Assembly (NCBI RefSeq): GCF_036345255.1
Contig: NZ_CP107783.1
Location: 4,079,501-4,143,500 of the forward strand
DNA: 64,000 bases
Reading direction: 5' to 3'
From: Streptomyces sp. NBC_00569
Lineage (GTDB): Bacteria > Actinomycetota > Actinomycetes > Streptomycetales > Streptomycetaceae
Of the stretch, positions 51,983 through 62,657 are shown in pieces. The translations under genes were made by a program, and so were the position numbers. The notes under the pieces are model-generated. The model was not told the origin of the DNA and ran no database searches. It saw only the letters and a list, made by a program, of their open reading frames with translations. The stretch's first letter is position 1; each line of letters starts with the position of its first letter.

Positions 51983-54115
51983 ATGACCACCGAGCCTCTC
52001 TCCTTTCCGCGCCAGCACGCCCGCACCCAGCGCTTCACGCTCGGCGCACCACGGGCGTTCACGGTGGCGCCCGACGGCGAGCGCGTCGCCTTCCTGCGGT
52101 CCGGGTCCGGCACCGATCGGGCGAACGCGCTGTGGGTGCTGGACGTGACGTCCGGCGAGGAGCGGATCGCCGCCGATCCGCGGGTCCTGCTCGGCGGCGC
52201 CGAGGAGAACCTGTCGGACGAGGAGCGCTCGCGCCGCGAACGCAGCCGCGAGGGCGCCGCGGGCATCGTCTCCTACGCGACGGACGCGGCCGTGGAGCTG
52301 GCCGCGTTCGCACTGTCGGGGCGGCTGTTCACCGCGGAGCTGCGCGCGGGCACGACCCGTGAACTGCGCGAGCCCGCACGTCATGGTCCGCTGATCGACC
52401 CGCGCCCCTCGCCGGACGGCCGCCATGTCGCGTACGTGTCCGGGGGCGCCCTGCGCGTCGTCGGCGCCGACGGCGAGGGCGACCGGGCCCTCGCCGAGCC
52501 GGGCGAGGGCGAGACGTCGACCGTCACGTACGGGCTCGCGGAGTTCATCGCGGCCGAGGAGATGGGCCGCTCGCGGGGCTTCTGGTGGTCGCCCGACTCG
52601 GACCGGCTCCTGGTGGCCCGGGCGGACGACGCGGCGGTGCGGCGCTGGTGGATCGCGGATCCGGCGCACCCGGACCGCAAGCCCGCCCGCAACGCGTATC
52701 CGGCGGCGGGCACGCCCAACGCGGAGGTGCGGCTCTTCGTCGTCGGCCTGGACGGCTCGCGCACCGAGGTGTCGTGGGACCGGGCGAGGTACCCGTATCT
52801 GGCGCGGGTGCACTGGTCGGCCAACGGGGCGCCGCTGATCCTCGTGCAGGCCCGTGACCAGCTCAGTGAGCTGTATCTCGCGGTGAACGTCGAGGACGGT
52901 TCGACGCGGATGGTGCACGCCGACGAGGACGGGCAGTGGCTGGAGCTGTTCCAGGGCGTGCCGTCGTGGTCGCCGAGCGGGCAGCTCGTGCGGGTCGCGG
53001 ACGAGGGCGGGGCGCGGGTCCTCGCGGTCGGTGAACGGCCCCTGACCGGCCCGCAGTTGCATGTGCGGGCGGTCCTGGACGTGGGTGAGAGCGACGTGCT
53101 CATCTCGGCGTCGGCGGGCTCGGCGGCGCCGGACCGGGAGACCGGCGAGGTGCATGTGTACCGGGTCAACGAGCTGGGTGTGGAGCGCGTCTCGGACGAG
53201 CCGGGCGTGCACTCCGCGGTGCGCGCGGGCGGCGTGACCGTCCTGGCGTCCGCCCGCACCGACGAGCCGGGCACCCGGGTGCGGGTGATGCGGGACGGCA
53301 AGCAGATCGCGACGGTCACCTCGCACGCCGAGCGCCCCTCGCTGAGCCCCCGCCTGACGCTCACGGAGGCGGCGGGCATCCCGTGCGCCGTCCTGCTCCC
53401 TTCCTCGTACGAGCAGGGGGACGGGCCGCTGCCGGTGCTGCTCGACCCGTACGGCGGCCCGCACGGGCAGCGGGTGCTCGCCGCGCACAATCCGCATCTG
53501 ACGTCGCAGTGGTTCGCCGACCAGGGCTTCGCGGTGGTCGTCGCGGACGGCCGCGGCACCCCCGGCCACTCCCCCGCCCGGGAGAAGGCGGTCCGCGACG
53601 ACCTCACGCTCACGCTCGACGACCAGATCACGGCGCTGCACGCGCTGGCCGACGCCTTCCCGTTCGACCTGAACCGGGTGGCGATCCGCGGCTGGTCGTA
53701 CGGCGGGTATCTGGCGGGGCTCGCGGTCCTGCGCCGCCCGGACGTCTTCCACGCGGGCATCGCGGGCGCCCCGGTCACGGACTGGCGGCTCTACGACACC
53801 CACTACACGGAGCGCTACCTGGGCGACCCGAAGGCCTCGCCGCAGGTGTACGCGAAGAACTCGCTGGTCACCGACGACGGTCTGGCCGCGGCGGCGGGGC
53901 AGCACCGGCCGCTGATGATCGTGCACGGCCTGGCCGACGACAACGTCGTGGTGGCGCACAGCCTGCGGCTGTCGTCGGCGCTGCTCGCCGCGGGCCGCCC
54001 GCACGAGGTGCTGCCGCTGTCGGGCGTGACGCACATGACGCCGCAGGAGCAGGTCGCGGAGAACCTGCTCCTGCTCCAGGTGGACTTCCTGAAGCGCTCG
54101 CTGGGGCTGGTCTAG
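51983..54115 (+). CDS. S9-family (DPP IV-like) peptidase
   Basis: 710 residues. A beta-propeller N-domain precedes an alpha/beta hydrolase domain with catalytic Ser572 in GWSYGGYLAG, Asp in HGLADDNV and a His in GVTHMTPQ. It cleaves dipeptides, typically after Pro or Ala, from N-termini. No signal peptide, so cytoplasmic. It lies next to two peptide-import operons, so it may process the imported peptides. Confidence 0.92.
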   Translation: MTTEPLSFPRQHARTQRFTLGAPRAFTVAPDGERVAFLRSGSGTDRANALWVLDVTSGEERIAADPRVLLGGAEENLSDEERSRRERSREGAAGIVSYATDAAVELAAFALSGRLFTAELRAGTTRELREPARHGPLIDPRPSPDGRHVAYVSGGALRVVGADGEGDRALAEPGEGETSTVTYGLAEFIAAEEMGRSRGFWWSPDSDRLLVARADDAAVRRWWIADPAHPDRKPARNAYPAAGTPNAEVRLFVVGLDGSRTEVSWDRARYPYLARVHWSANGAPLILVQARDQLSELYLAVNVEDGSTRMVHADEDGQWLELFQGVPSWSPSGQLVRVADEGGARVLAVGERPLTGPQLHVRAVLDVGESDVLISASAGSAAPDRETGEVHVYRVNELGVERVSDEPGVHSAVRAGGVTVLASARTDEPGTRVRVMRDGKQIATVTSHAERPSLSPRLTLTEAAGIPCAVLLPSSYEQGDGPLPVLLDPYGGPHGQRVLAAHNPHLTSQWFADQGFAVVVADGRGTPGHSPAREKAVRDDLTLTLDDQITALHALADAFPFDLNRVAIRGWSYGGYLAGLAVLRRPDVFHAGIAGAPVTDWRLYDTHYTERYLGDPKASPQVYAKNSLVTDDGLAAAAGQHRPLMIVHGLADDNVVVAHSLRLSSALLAAGRPHEVLPLSGVTHMTPQEQVAENLLLLQVDFLKRSLGLV

Positions 54116-54121
54116 AAAAGC

Positions 54122-54157
54122 GACCGGCCGGGGCGACATGGCGCGCCCCGGCCGGTC
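54122..54157 (+). terminator. Terminator after S9 peptidase
   Basis: A 13-bp perfect stem (54122-54134 with 54145-54157), seven bases after the stop. Confidence 0.8.
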
Positions 54158-54274
54158 CACGGCACCCGCACGGCCGTACGCTGTTCAGCCTGACGCGTTC
54201 GTATATCGGTGCCGCGACGGTCAAGTTGCCTGTGTGTTAACGAAGTTGATGCGCATTTGTCGCGACACGTACGC

Positions 54275-55345
54275 CTACTCGGTGGGGACGACGTGTTTCT
54301 CCTCGGCGAAGTGGCAGGCCGAGTCGTGCTTCGCCGGCGAGTCCCCGATGCGGAACACGGCGGGCACCGCGAGCGCCGGCACCTCCAGTTCGCACCGCTC
54401 CTGCGCCTTCCAGCAGCGGGTGCGGAAACGGCAGCCCGAGGGCACGTTGGCCGGGGACGGCACGTCGCCGGTGAGGATGATCCGCTCGCGGTGCTCGCGC
54501 GCCTCCGGGTCGGGGACGGGCACGGCGGACAGGAGCGCCTGCGTGTAGGGGTGCGTGGGGTGTTCGTAGATCTGCTCGTCGGTCCCGATCTCGACGATGC
54601 GCCCGAGGTACATGACGCCGACCCGGTCGGAGATGTGCCGCACGATCGACAGGTCGTGGGCGATGAAGACGTACGAGAGGTCGAATTCGTTCTGGAGGCT
54701 GTCGAGCAGGTTGATGACCTGCGCCTGCACGGAGACGTCGAGCGCGGAGACCGGCTCGTCGGCGACGATGATCTCGGGGCGCAGTGCGAGGCCGCGGGCG
54801 ATGCCGATGCGCTGGCGCTGGCCGCCGGAGAACTGGTGCGGGTACCGGTTGATGTACTCCGGGTTGAGCCCGACGACGTCCAGGAGGTCCTGCACCTTGC
54901 GGCGCCGGTCGCCCTTGGGCGCGACCTCGGGGTGGATCTCGTACGGCTCCCCGATGATGTCGCCGACCGTCATGCGCGGGTTGAGAGACGTGTACGGGTC
55001 CTGGAACACCATCTGGATGTTGCGGCGTACGGCCTTGAGGGCACGCCCGGACAGCTTGGTGATGTCCTCGCCCCTGTACTTGATCTGCCCGGCGGTCGGC
55101 CGCTCCAGGTTGACCAGCATCTTGGCGACGGTCGACTTGCCGCAGCCGGACTCGCCGACGATGCCGAGGGTCTCGCCCCGGCCGAGCACGAAGTCGACGC
55201 CGTCGACGGCCTTGACCGCGCCGATCTGCTTCTTGAACAGGATCCCCTGGGTGAGCGGATAGTGCTTGACCAGCCCGCTGACCTCCAGGATCGGCTCACC
55301 GGCCGGCACGGCGGCGACGTGCGCCTCTTTCGCCAGGTCAGCCAT
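54275..55345 (-). CDS. Peptide ABC transporter ATPase, DppF type
   Basis: 356 residues. Walker [11 protein letters not shown]-loop [18 protein letters not shown], signature [17 protein letters not shown] and Walker [13 protein letters not shown]. The C-terminal oligo_HPY region has the Cys cluster [19 protein letters not shown]. Second ATPase of the importer; it overlaps the DppD gene by eight bases. Confidence 0.93.
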   Translation of the reverse strand: MADLAKEAHVAAVPAGEPILEVSGLVKHYPLTQGILFKKQIGAVKAVDGVDFVLGRGETLGIVGESGCGKSTVAKMLVNLERPTAGQIKYRGEDITKLSGRALKAVRRNIQMVFQDPYTSLNPRMTVGDIIGEPYEIHPEVAPKGDRRRKVQDLLDVVGLNPEYINRYPHQFSGGQRQRIGIARGLALRPEIIVADEPVSALDVSVQAQVINLLDSLQNEFDLSYVFIAHDLSIVRHISDRVGVMYLGRIVEIGTDEQIYEHPTHPYTQALLSAVPVPDPEAREHRERIILTGDVPSPANVPSGCRFRTRCWKAQERCELEVPALAVPAVFRIGDSPAKHDSACHFAEEKHVVPTE

Positions 55346-56312
55346 CGAGCGTCTCCTTCCAGAAGTAGCAGGCGCTCCGGCGCGTCGGGCTCACCTCGAA
55401 GAGCGGGGGCACGTCCGCGCGGCACACGTCCTGGGCCATCGGGCAGCGCGGGTTGAAGGCGCAGCCCGGCGGGATGCGCATCAGGTTGGGCGGCAGGCCC
55501 TTGATCGCGTACAGCTCCTGGCCCTTCTGGTCCAGGCGCGGGATCGATTCGAGCAGGCCCTTGGTGTACGGGTGAGCGGGCGCCTTGTAGATCTCGCGCA
55601 CGGGCGCCGTCTCGACGATGCGGCCCGCGTACATGACGGCGATCTTGTCGGCCACGTCGGCGACCACGCCGAGGTCGTGCGTGATGAGGATGAGGCCCAT
55701 CCTGAGCTCGCGCTGGAGTTCGGCGAGCAGCTCCATGACCTGGGCCTGGACGGTGACGTCGAGGGCGGTGGTGGGCTCGTCGGCGATGATCAGGTCCGGT
55801 TCCAGGGCGAGCGCCATCGCGATCATGATGCGCTGGCGCATGCCGCCGCTGAACTGGTGCGGGTACTGGCCGACCCGCTCCTTGGCGGCGGGGATCCTGA
55901 CGCGGTCCATCAGCTCGATGGCCTTGGCCTTGGCGTCCTTGCGGGACATTCCCCTGTGGACGGTGAACATCTCGCCCAGCTGCTCGCCCACGGACAGCAC
56001 GGGGTTGAGGGAGCTGAGCGCGTCCTGGAAGATCATCGCCATCTTCGCGCCGCGGATCTTGCGCCGCTCGTCCTCCTTGAGCTTGAGGAGGTCCGCGCCC
56101 TGGAAGAGGATCTCGCCGCCGCTGATCTTGCCGGGCGGGACGTCGAGGATGCCCATGATCGCCTGGGCGGTCACGGACTTGCCGGACCCCGACTCGCCAA
56201 GCACGGCCAGGGTCTCGCCCTCGTCGACGGTGTAACTGACGCCGTTGACGGCGTTGGCGGTCCCTTCGCGCGTCCGGAACTCCACGTGCAGATCGCGCAC
56301 TTCGAGCAGCAT
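55338..56312 (-). CDS. Peptide ABC transporter ATPase, DppD type
   Basis: 324 residues. Walker [11 protein letters not shown]-loop MIFQDALSSLNPV, signature [15 protein letters not shown], Walker [13 protein letters not shown], and the C-terminal FNPRCPMAQDVC cysteines. Pairs with DppF at 54275-55345. Six bases downstream of the DppC gene. Confidence 0.93.
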   Translation of the reverse strand: MLLEVRDLHVEFRTREGTANAVNGVSYTVDEGETLAVLGESGSGKSVTAQAIMGILDVPPGKISGGEILFQGADLLKLKEDERRKIRGAKMAMIFQDALSSLNPVLSVGEQLGEMFTVHRGMSRKDAKAKAIELMDRVRIPAAKERVGQYPHQFSGGMRQRIMIAMALALEPDLIIADEPTTALDVTVQAQVMELLAELQRELRMGLILITHDLGVVADVADKIAVMYAGRIVETAPVREIYKAPAHPYTKGLLESIPRLDQKGQELYAIKGLPPNLMRIPPGCAFNPRCPMAQDVCRADVPPLFEVSPTRRSACYFWKETLDG

Positions 56313-56318
56313 GGGCGC

Positions 56319-57347
56319 CTACCTCAGCTTGGGGTCGAGGGCGTCGCGCACCGCGTCGCCGAGCATGATGAACGCGAGCACGGTGATCGCGAGGGCGCCG
56401 GCGGGCCAGAGCAGCATGTGCGGGGCGTTGCGGATGTACTGCGACGCCGCGGAGATGTCGATGCCCCAGCTCACGGTGGGCGGCTTCAGGCCGACGCCGA
56501 GGTACGAGAGCGTCGCCTCGAGGGAGATGTACGTGCCGAGCGCGATGGTGGCGACGACGATGACCGGCGCGATCGCGTTGGGCAGGATGTGCCGCAGCAT
56601 CATCCGGGAGTTGGAGGCGCCGAGCGCCCGCGCCGCCTGCACGTAGTCGTTCTGCTTGGCCGTGATGACGGAGCCGCGGGCGATGCGGGAGAGCTGCGGC
56701 CAGCCGAGCAGCACCATGAACCCGATGACCGGCCAGACGGTGGAGCTGGTGACCACGGACAGGAGCACCAGGCCGCCGAGCACGACGGGGATGGCGAAGA
56801 AGACGTCGGTGACGCGGGACAGGATCGCGTCCCACGCCCCGCCGAAGAACCCGGCGAGTCCGCCGAGGACGCTGCCGAGCAGGGCGACGCCGACGGTGGC
56901 GCAGACGCCGACGGTGACGGAGGTGCGGGCGCCGTACACCGTGCGCGTGTAGACGTCGCAGCCCTGGCCGTCGAAGCCGAAGGGGTGGCCGGGCTGGGAG
57001 CCCTCCTGGGCCTTGGCGAGGTTGCAGGAGAGCGGGTTGCCGGAGGCGATCAGCGAGGGCCAGATCGAGATGATCACGAGGAAGACGATGACGAGGCCCG
57101 AGATGATGAAGATCGGGTTGCGGCGCAGATCGCGCCAGGCGTCCGACCAGAGGCTTCTCGGCTTGCCCGCGGGTCCCGTGCCCAGGGGGCCGCCGGCAGC
57201 GGCCGATGGCCGCTGCTCCAGGGTCGTCCCCTCGCTCGTGGCGAGGTCCATGGCGCCGCCCGCGCCCGTCGCGGCGATGGCTCCTCCGTCCTCCGGGACG
57301 AGGCCGCCGCCCGACGAGTAGGGCTCCGGCGGCTCGGGTTCAGGCAT
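56319..57347 (-). CDS. Peptide ABC transporter permease, DppC type
   Basis: 342 residues. An unusual ~65-residue Gly/Ala/Pro-rich cytoplasmic start precedes the first helix (IFIISGLVIVFLVIISIWP). The loop GHPFGFDGQGCDVYTRTVYG and coupling helix ITAKQNDYVQAARALGAS follow. It overlaps the DppB gene by eight bases (57340-57347). Confidence 0.92.
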   Translation of the reverse strand: MPEPEPPEPYSSGGGLVPEDGGAIAATGAGGAMDLATSEGTTLEQRPSAAAGGPLGTGPAGKPRSLWSDAWRDLRRNPIFIISGLVIVFLVIISIWPSLIASGNPLSCNLAKAQEGSQPGHPFGFDGQGCDVYTRTVYGARTSVTVGVCATVGVALLGSVLGGLAGFFGGAWDAILSRVTDVFFAIPVVLGGLVLLSVVTSSTVWPVIGFMVLLGWPQLSRIARGSVITAKQNDYVQAARALGASNSRMMLRHILPNAIAPVIVVATIALGTYISLEATLSYLGVGLKPPTVSWGIDISAASQYIRNAPHMLLWPAGALAITVLAFIMLGDAVRDALDPKLR

Positions 57348-58263
57348 AGCGGATCCTCGGGTCGAGTACGGCGTACAGGAGGTCGACGATCAGGTTGGCC
57401 GTCAGGAAGACGAGGACGAGGACGGTCACGAAGCCGACGACGGTCTGGGTGTTCTGCCGGACGATGCCCTGGTAGAGCTGGTAGCCGACGCCGTGGATGT
57501 TGAAGATCCGCTCCGTGACGATGGCGCCGCCCATCAGGGCCCCGATGTCGGTGCCGATGAAGGTGACGACGGGGATCAGGGAGTTGCGCAGCAGGTGCCG
57601 GACGATGACGCGACGGCGCGGCAGGCCCTTGGCGATGGCCGTACGGACGTAGTCGGCGCGGCGGTTCTCGGCGATCGAGGTCCTGGTGAGCCGGGTGACG
57701 TACGCGAGGGAGACCGAGGCGAGCACGAGGCCGGGGACGATCAGTTCGGAGAACGTCGCCTCCGTGGACACCGCGGGTTTGATGATCCCCCACTCGACGC
57801 CGAGCAGGAGCTGGAGGAGCAGACCGGTGACGAAGGTCGGGACGGAGATGACGACCAGGGTGAGCAGCAGCACGGTGGTGTCGACGGGACGTCCGCGGCG
57901 CAGGCCGGTGACGACGCCGAGCGAGATGCCGATGACGATCTCGAAGAGGATCGCCACGATGGTCAGGCGGATCGTCACGGGGAAGGCGGCCGCCATCAGT
58001 TCGGTGACCTTCTGGCCGTTGAACGCGGTGCCGAAGTCGCCGGTGAAGACGTTCCCCATGTACGTCAGATATTGCTGCCAGACGGGCTTGTCGAGGCCGA
58101 ACTCCTTCTCCAGCTGAGCGGCCGTGGCGGGGTCGCACTGCTTTTCGCCGCACAGTCCCGCGATGGGGTCGCCCATCACGTTGACCATCAGGAAGATGAG
58201 CAGCGTCGCGCCGAAGAAGACCGGGATCATCTGCAGCAGACGCCTGATCACATAACGACCCAT
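57340..58263 (-). CDS. Peptide ABC transporter permease, DppB type
   Basis: 307 residues. First helix LLQMIPVFFGATLLIFLMV, an extracytoplasmic loop with CGEKQCDP, and the coupling motif LTRTSIAENRRADYVRTAIA. A stem-loop (58281-58319) stands between the binding-protein stop and this start, which may lower its expression relative to the binding protein. Confidence 0.92.
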   Translation of the reverse strand: MGRYVIRRLLQMIPVFFGATLLIFLMVNVMGDPIAGLCGEKQCDPATAAQLEKEFGLDKPVWQQYLTYMGNVFTGDFGTAFNGQKVTELMAAAFPVTIRLTIVAILFEIVIGISLGVVTGLRRGRPVDTTVLLLTLVVISVPTFVTGLLLQLLLGVEWGIIKPAVSTEATFSELIVPGLVLASVSLAYVTRLTRTSIAENRRADYVRTAIAKGLPRRRVIVRHLLRNSLIPVVTFIGTDIGALMGGAIVTERIFNIHGVGYQLYQGIVRQNTQTVVGFVTVLVLVFLTANLIVDLLYAVLDPRIRYA

Positions 58264-58280
58264 ACGGGCTCCCGAATCGG

Positions 58281-58319
58281 GGGGAGCGGCCGCCCTTCAG
58301 GACCGGACTGCCGCTCCCC
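58281..58319 (-). terminator. Intra-operon stem-loop
   Basis: A 10-bp stem (58281-58290 with 58310-58319) between the solute-binding protein gene and the permease gene: a probable attenuator or 3' stabiliser. Confidence 0.55.
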
Positions 58320-58324
58320 GGGCG

Positions 58325-59959
58325 TCAGCTGACCTTGATCTCGTTGTAGACGGGAACGCTGAACGGGTTGAGGGCGACGTTGGAGACCTTGTCGGAGTAG
58401 CCGGCGCTGCCGTTCTGGTACCAGAGCGGGATGGCCGCCATGTTGTCCCTGACGACGCCCTCGGCCTGCTGGAAGATCTTGACGGCCTTGGCGCGGTCGG
58501 ACTCGGCGTTGGCCTGGTCGACGAGCTTGTCGAACTCCTTGTTGGACCACTTGCCGTCGTTGGACGAGGCGTTGGTGTAGTACAGCGGCTGCAGGAAGTT
58601 CTGGATGAGCGGGTAGTCCATCTGCCATCCGGCGCGGAACGGGCCCGACATCTTCTTCTGCGTGATCTTGTTGCGGAAGTCGGCGAAGGTGCCGGTGGGC
58701 AGGCCCACGCAGGCCTTGTCGTTGCCCAGCGCGTTGTTGATGCTGTTGCAGACGGCGTCGACCCACTCCTTGTGGCTGCCGGTGTCGGCGTTGTAGCCGA
58801 TCTTCACCTGGCCGCCGGGGATGCCGCCGCCCTCCTGGACCAGCTTCTTGGCCTCGCCGGGGTTGTAGTCGCAGCTGTCGCCGCACAGCCCGTCCTGGAA
58901 GCCGCCGTCCTTGCCGAGGACCGGCGAGGTCCAGTCCGTGGCCGGGGTGCGCGTCTTCTGGAAGATCGTCTCGGTGATCTGCTTGCGGTTGATCGCCATC
59001 GACAGGCCCTTGCGGACCTTGTCGCTGTCCGCCTTGTTCCACGCGGGGTCGTAGAAGGGGAAGGCGAGCGTCTGGATGATGCCGGCGGGGGTGTTGATGT
59101 ACCGGCCGTTGAGGTCGGCGTTGACGTTCTTGAGCTGCGAGGCCGGGACGTCGTCGACGAGGTCGAGGTTGCCGGCCGTCAGGTCGGTGTACGCCGTGTT
59201 GTTGTCGGTGTAGACCTTCAGGTCCACACCGCCGTTCTGCGCCTTGTCGGTGCCCGGGTAGGCGTCCCACTTGCGCAGGGACATCTGGGAGCCCTTGGTG
59301 TAGCTCTCGATCGTGTACGGGCCGTTGCCGATCGGCTTGCTCACCCACGCGGCGTGGTTGTCGAAGAAGGCCTTGGGGAGCGGGGCGAAGGCCGCGTAGC
59401 CGAGGGTGTCGGGCCACAGCGAGAACTTCTGGTTGAGCTTGACCGAGAAGGTCAGGGGGCCGGTGACCTTGAGCCCGGACAGGTTGGTGGCGCTCGGGGT
59501 GCCGGAGTCGGGGTGGACCTTGTCGTAGCCGTCGATCTGGCCGAAGAAGTAGGCGTTCTTCTGGTTGTTCCTCAGGTCCGCGCCGTAGTTCCAGGCGTCC
59601 ACGAAGGACTGCGCGGTGACCTTCTCCCCGTTGGAGAACGTCCAGCCGTCCTTGACCGTGATCTTGAAGTTGATCGAGTCCGTCGTCTCGATCTTGTCCG
59701 CGAGCATGTCCTCGGCGGCGCCCGTCTTCGAGTTGTAGCGCTTCAGACCACGGAAGAGCATGTCCATGACCTTGCCGCCCTGGACCTCGTTCGTGTTCGC
59801 GGGCTCCAGCGGGTTCTGCGGGTCACCCCAGGACGAACGGACGACCCCTGAGCCGTCGCCGCCACTGCCGCCGCTGTTGCCCCCACCACCACAGGCCGTC
59901 GCAGCGAGAGCGACGGCCACCGCGCATACGGCCCACTTGGCGTGCGTGGCTCCACGCAT
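58325..59959 (-). CDS. Peptide ABC transporter solute-binding lipoprotein
   Basis: 544 residues. The signal peptide ends in ALAATAC (Cys23), followed by a Gly/Ser linker, then the SBP family 5 domain (FRGLKRYNSKTGAAEDMLAD, GNGPYTIESYTKGSQM). An oligopeptide-type binding protein for the importer encoded downstream. GGAGG nine bases before the ATG at 59957-59959. Upstream (59960-60043) an imperfect inverted repeat (GCCTTTACGG / CCGTAAGGC) flanks GATATT. Confidence 0.93.
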   Translation of the reverse strand: MRGATHAKWAVCAVAVALAATACGGGGNSGGSGGDGSGVVRSSWGDPQNPLEPANTNEVQGGKVMDMLFRGLKRYNSKTGAAEDMLADKIETTDSINFKITVKDGWTFSNGEKVTAQSFVDAWNYGADLRNNQKNAYFFGQIDGYDKVHPDSGTPSATNLSGLKVTGPLTFSVKLNQKFSLWPDTLGYAAFAPLPKAFFDNHAAWVSKPIGNGPYTIESYTKGSQMSLRKWDAYPGTDKAQNGGVDLKVYTDNNTAYTDLTAGNLDLVDDVPASQLKNVNADLNGRYINTPAGIIQTLAFPFYDPAWNKADSDKVRKGLSMAINRKQITETIFQKTRTPATDWTSPVLGKDGGFQDGLCGDSCDYNPGEAKKLVQEGGGIPGGQVKIGYNADTGSHKEWVDAVCNSINNALGNDKACVGLPTGTFADFRNKITQKKMSGPFRAGWQMDYPLIQNFLQPLYYTNASSNDGKWSNKEFDKLVDQANAESDRAKAVKIFQQAEGVVRDNMAAIPLWYQNGSAGYSDKVSNVALNPFSVPVYNEIKVS

Positions 59960-60043
59960 GGACTGCCTCCTCGGAGTGCTTCTGGGTCGGCGCCTTACGG
60001 CACTTAGGCCCAAATATCGTCCGTAAAGGCACGTAACGCACTC

Positions 60044-61357
60044 TCAGTCGGGCCGTACGAGCCGCAGTTCGCACGGGTGGGTCAGCAGGTTGCCGATCAG
60101 CCCCTCCCGGTCGCCCTCCTTGTACACACGGGCCACCCCGGTCAGCCGCCCCTCGTCCGGACGCAGTTCCAGACCGAGCACCGGACTGCTGACCCTCGCG
60201 TCGGCGGTCGGCAGTTGTACGGGGAAGGAGCCGCGCAGCGCGAGGGTGGCCGTGGCGTCGACGGGGGCGGTGGCGGTCTCGCCGCCGGTGGTGACCTCGG
60301 CGCGGGCGCCCGGCAGGATCCGCAGCCGCAGCGGGACCTCGCCCTCCGGTGTCGAGGCGTGGCCCGCCCACTCCCCCTCCTTCAGGGTGAAGGCGTGCGC
60401 GGGCACGGAGAACACCGGTGAGATCAGTTCGGGAGCGAAGCCGGGCACGAGCTCGCCGAGGACGTGGTTGACGACCGCGTCGCGGGCCGCCTTCGCCGTC
60501 GTGTTCGTCAGGACCGCCACGGACAGGCCGAGTTCCGGCGCTGACACCGCCATCGCGGCCACGCCGCCCATGCCGCCGCCGTGGCTCACCAGAAGGGGTC
60601 CTTCGCCGCGCGAGACGCACCAGCCGAGGCCGTAGCCGAGGTGCTCGCCGATCGGGACGGCGTCGAGGACCGCGGCGGCCGTCTGCGGCTTCAGGAGCCG
60701 CGGCCAGGACTGGGCGAAGAGGGCGAGCTGGGAGGCCGTCGCCCAGCCGAGCGTGGCGCCGGGATGGCTGGTACGCAGGCCTTCCGGGTAAGGGCGCCCG
60801 TCGGGGGTGTAGCGGGTCGCGGCTCCCGGGCAGGCCGTGGCGATACGGAAGCCGTCGAGCCCCAGCGGCCCGAGGACCCGCTCCCGGGCGTATCCGGCGA
60901 GGTCCCGCCCGGTGGCTTCCTCCAGGAGCCGGCCGAGGAGCCGGTAGCCGAGGTTCGCGTACTCGAAACCGGAGCCGGGCGCGCGGAGGAGCCGCGTGTA
61001 CGGCTCCGCGTCCACGGCCGGCTCGCCCTCCTCGCCGTAGTGGAAGTCGTAGTGCGCGCCGAGCCCGCCCCGGTGCCGCAGGAGCTGACGCGGGGTCGCG
61101 CCGAGCGGGCCGGGCGCGTCCAGGTCGAGCAGCCCGTCGTCGGCCGCCACGCAGACCGCCGCGGCCGTGACCGGCTTGGTGGCGGAGGCGAGGGCGTACG
61201 GGGTCCGCGTCGTGGCCGGGATCCCCGCACCGGTGTCCGCGAACCCGTACGCCTCGGCCAGGGCCACCTCGCCGTGCACCGCGACCGCGACCGAGACGGA
61301 CGGGCACCCGTGCTCCGCCATCGCCCGCGCGCACCGCGCCCCGAGGTCGTCCAGCAT
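60044..61357 (-). CDS. Serine hydrolase, class C beta-lactamase-like
   Basis: 437 residues. The active-site SxxK is Ser58-Ala-Thr-Lys61, the second motif Tyr-Ala-Asn is in FEYANLGYRLLGRLL, and a Gly-rich SHGGGMGG replaces the KTG. No signal peptide, so it is probably a cytoplasmic esterase or D-aminopeptidase and not an antibiotic-degrading enzyme. The C-terminal ~110 residues form an extra beta domain. Start ATG 61355-61357, with GAGGGG six bases upstream. It lies between two peptide importers. Confidence 0.88.
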   Translation of the reverse strand: MLDDLGARCARAMAEHGCPSVSVAVAVHGEVALAEAYGFADTGAGIPATTRTPYALASATKPVTAAAVCVAADDGLLDLDAPGPLGATPRQLLRHRGGLGAHYDFHYGEEGEPAVDAEPYTRLLRAPGSGFEYANLGYRLLGRLLEEATGRDLAGYARERVLGPLGLDGFRIATACPGAATRYTPDGRPYPEGLRTSHPGATLGWATASQLALFAQSWPRLLKPQTAAAVLDAVPIGEHLGYGLGWCVSRGEGPLLVSHGGGMGGVAAMAVSAPELGLSVAVLTNTTAKAARDAVVNHVLGELVPGFAPELISPVFSVPAHAFTLKEGEWAGHASTPEGEVPLRLRILPGARAEVTTGGETATAPVDATATLALRGSFPVQLPTADARVSSPVLGLELRPDEGRLTGVARVYKEGDREGLIGNLLTHPCELRLVRPD

Positions 61358-61440
61358 GTGCCGCCCCTCTCCCTCGCCCGCTCGTTCCTGGATCATCGTC
61401 CACACCGTGGCCGCCACGACCGCCGGCCCCGGATACGCCG

Positions 61441-61477
61441 ACGGCCCGTCACCGGTGGGTCACCGGTGACGGGCCGT
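61441..61477 (-). terminator. Terminator of the Opp-type operon
   Basis: A 17-bp perfect stem (61441-61457 with 61461-61477) and 3-base loop, 22 bases past the stop of the last gene. Confidence 0.88.
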
Positions 61478-61499
61478 GCTCGGTCCAAGGCGTGGACGG

Positions 61500-62636
<1,137 letters not shown>

Positions 62637-62657
62637 GCCCCAGTCGCCGGTTTCAGC

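Noticed and set aside
60044..61357. Beta-lactamase resistance gene
   Set aside because: SxxK and YxN fit the wider serine hydrolase family; there is no signal peptide and no KTG, so antibiotic hydrolysis is unlikely.
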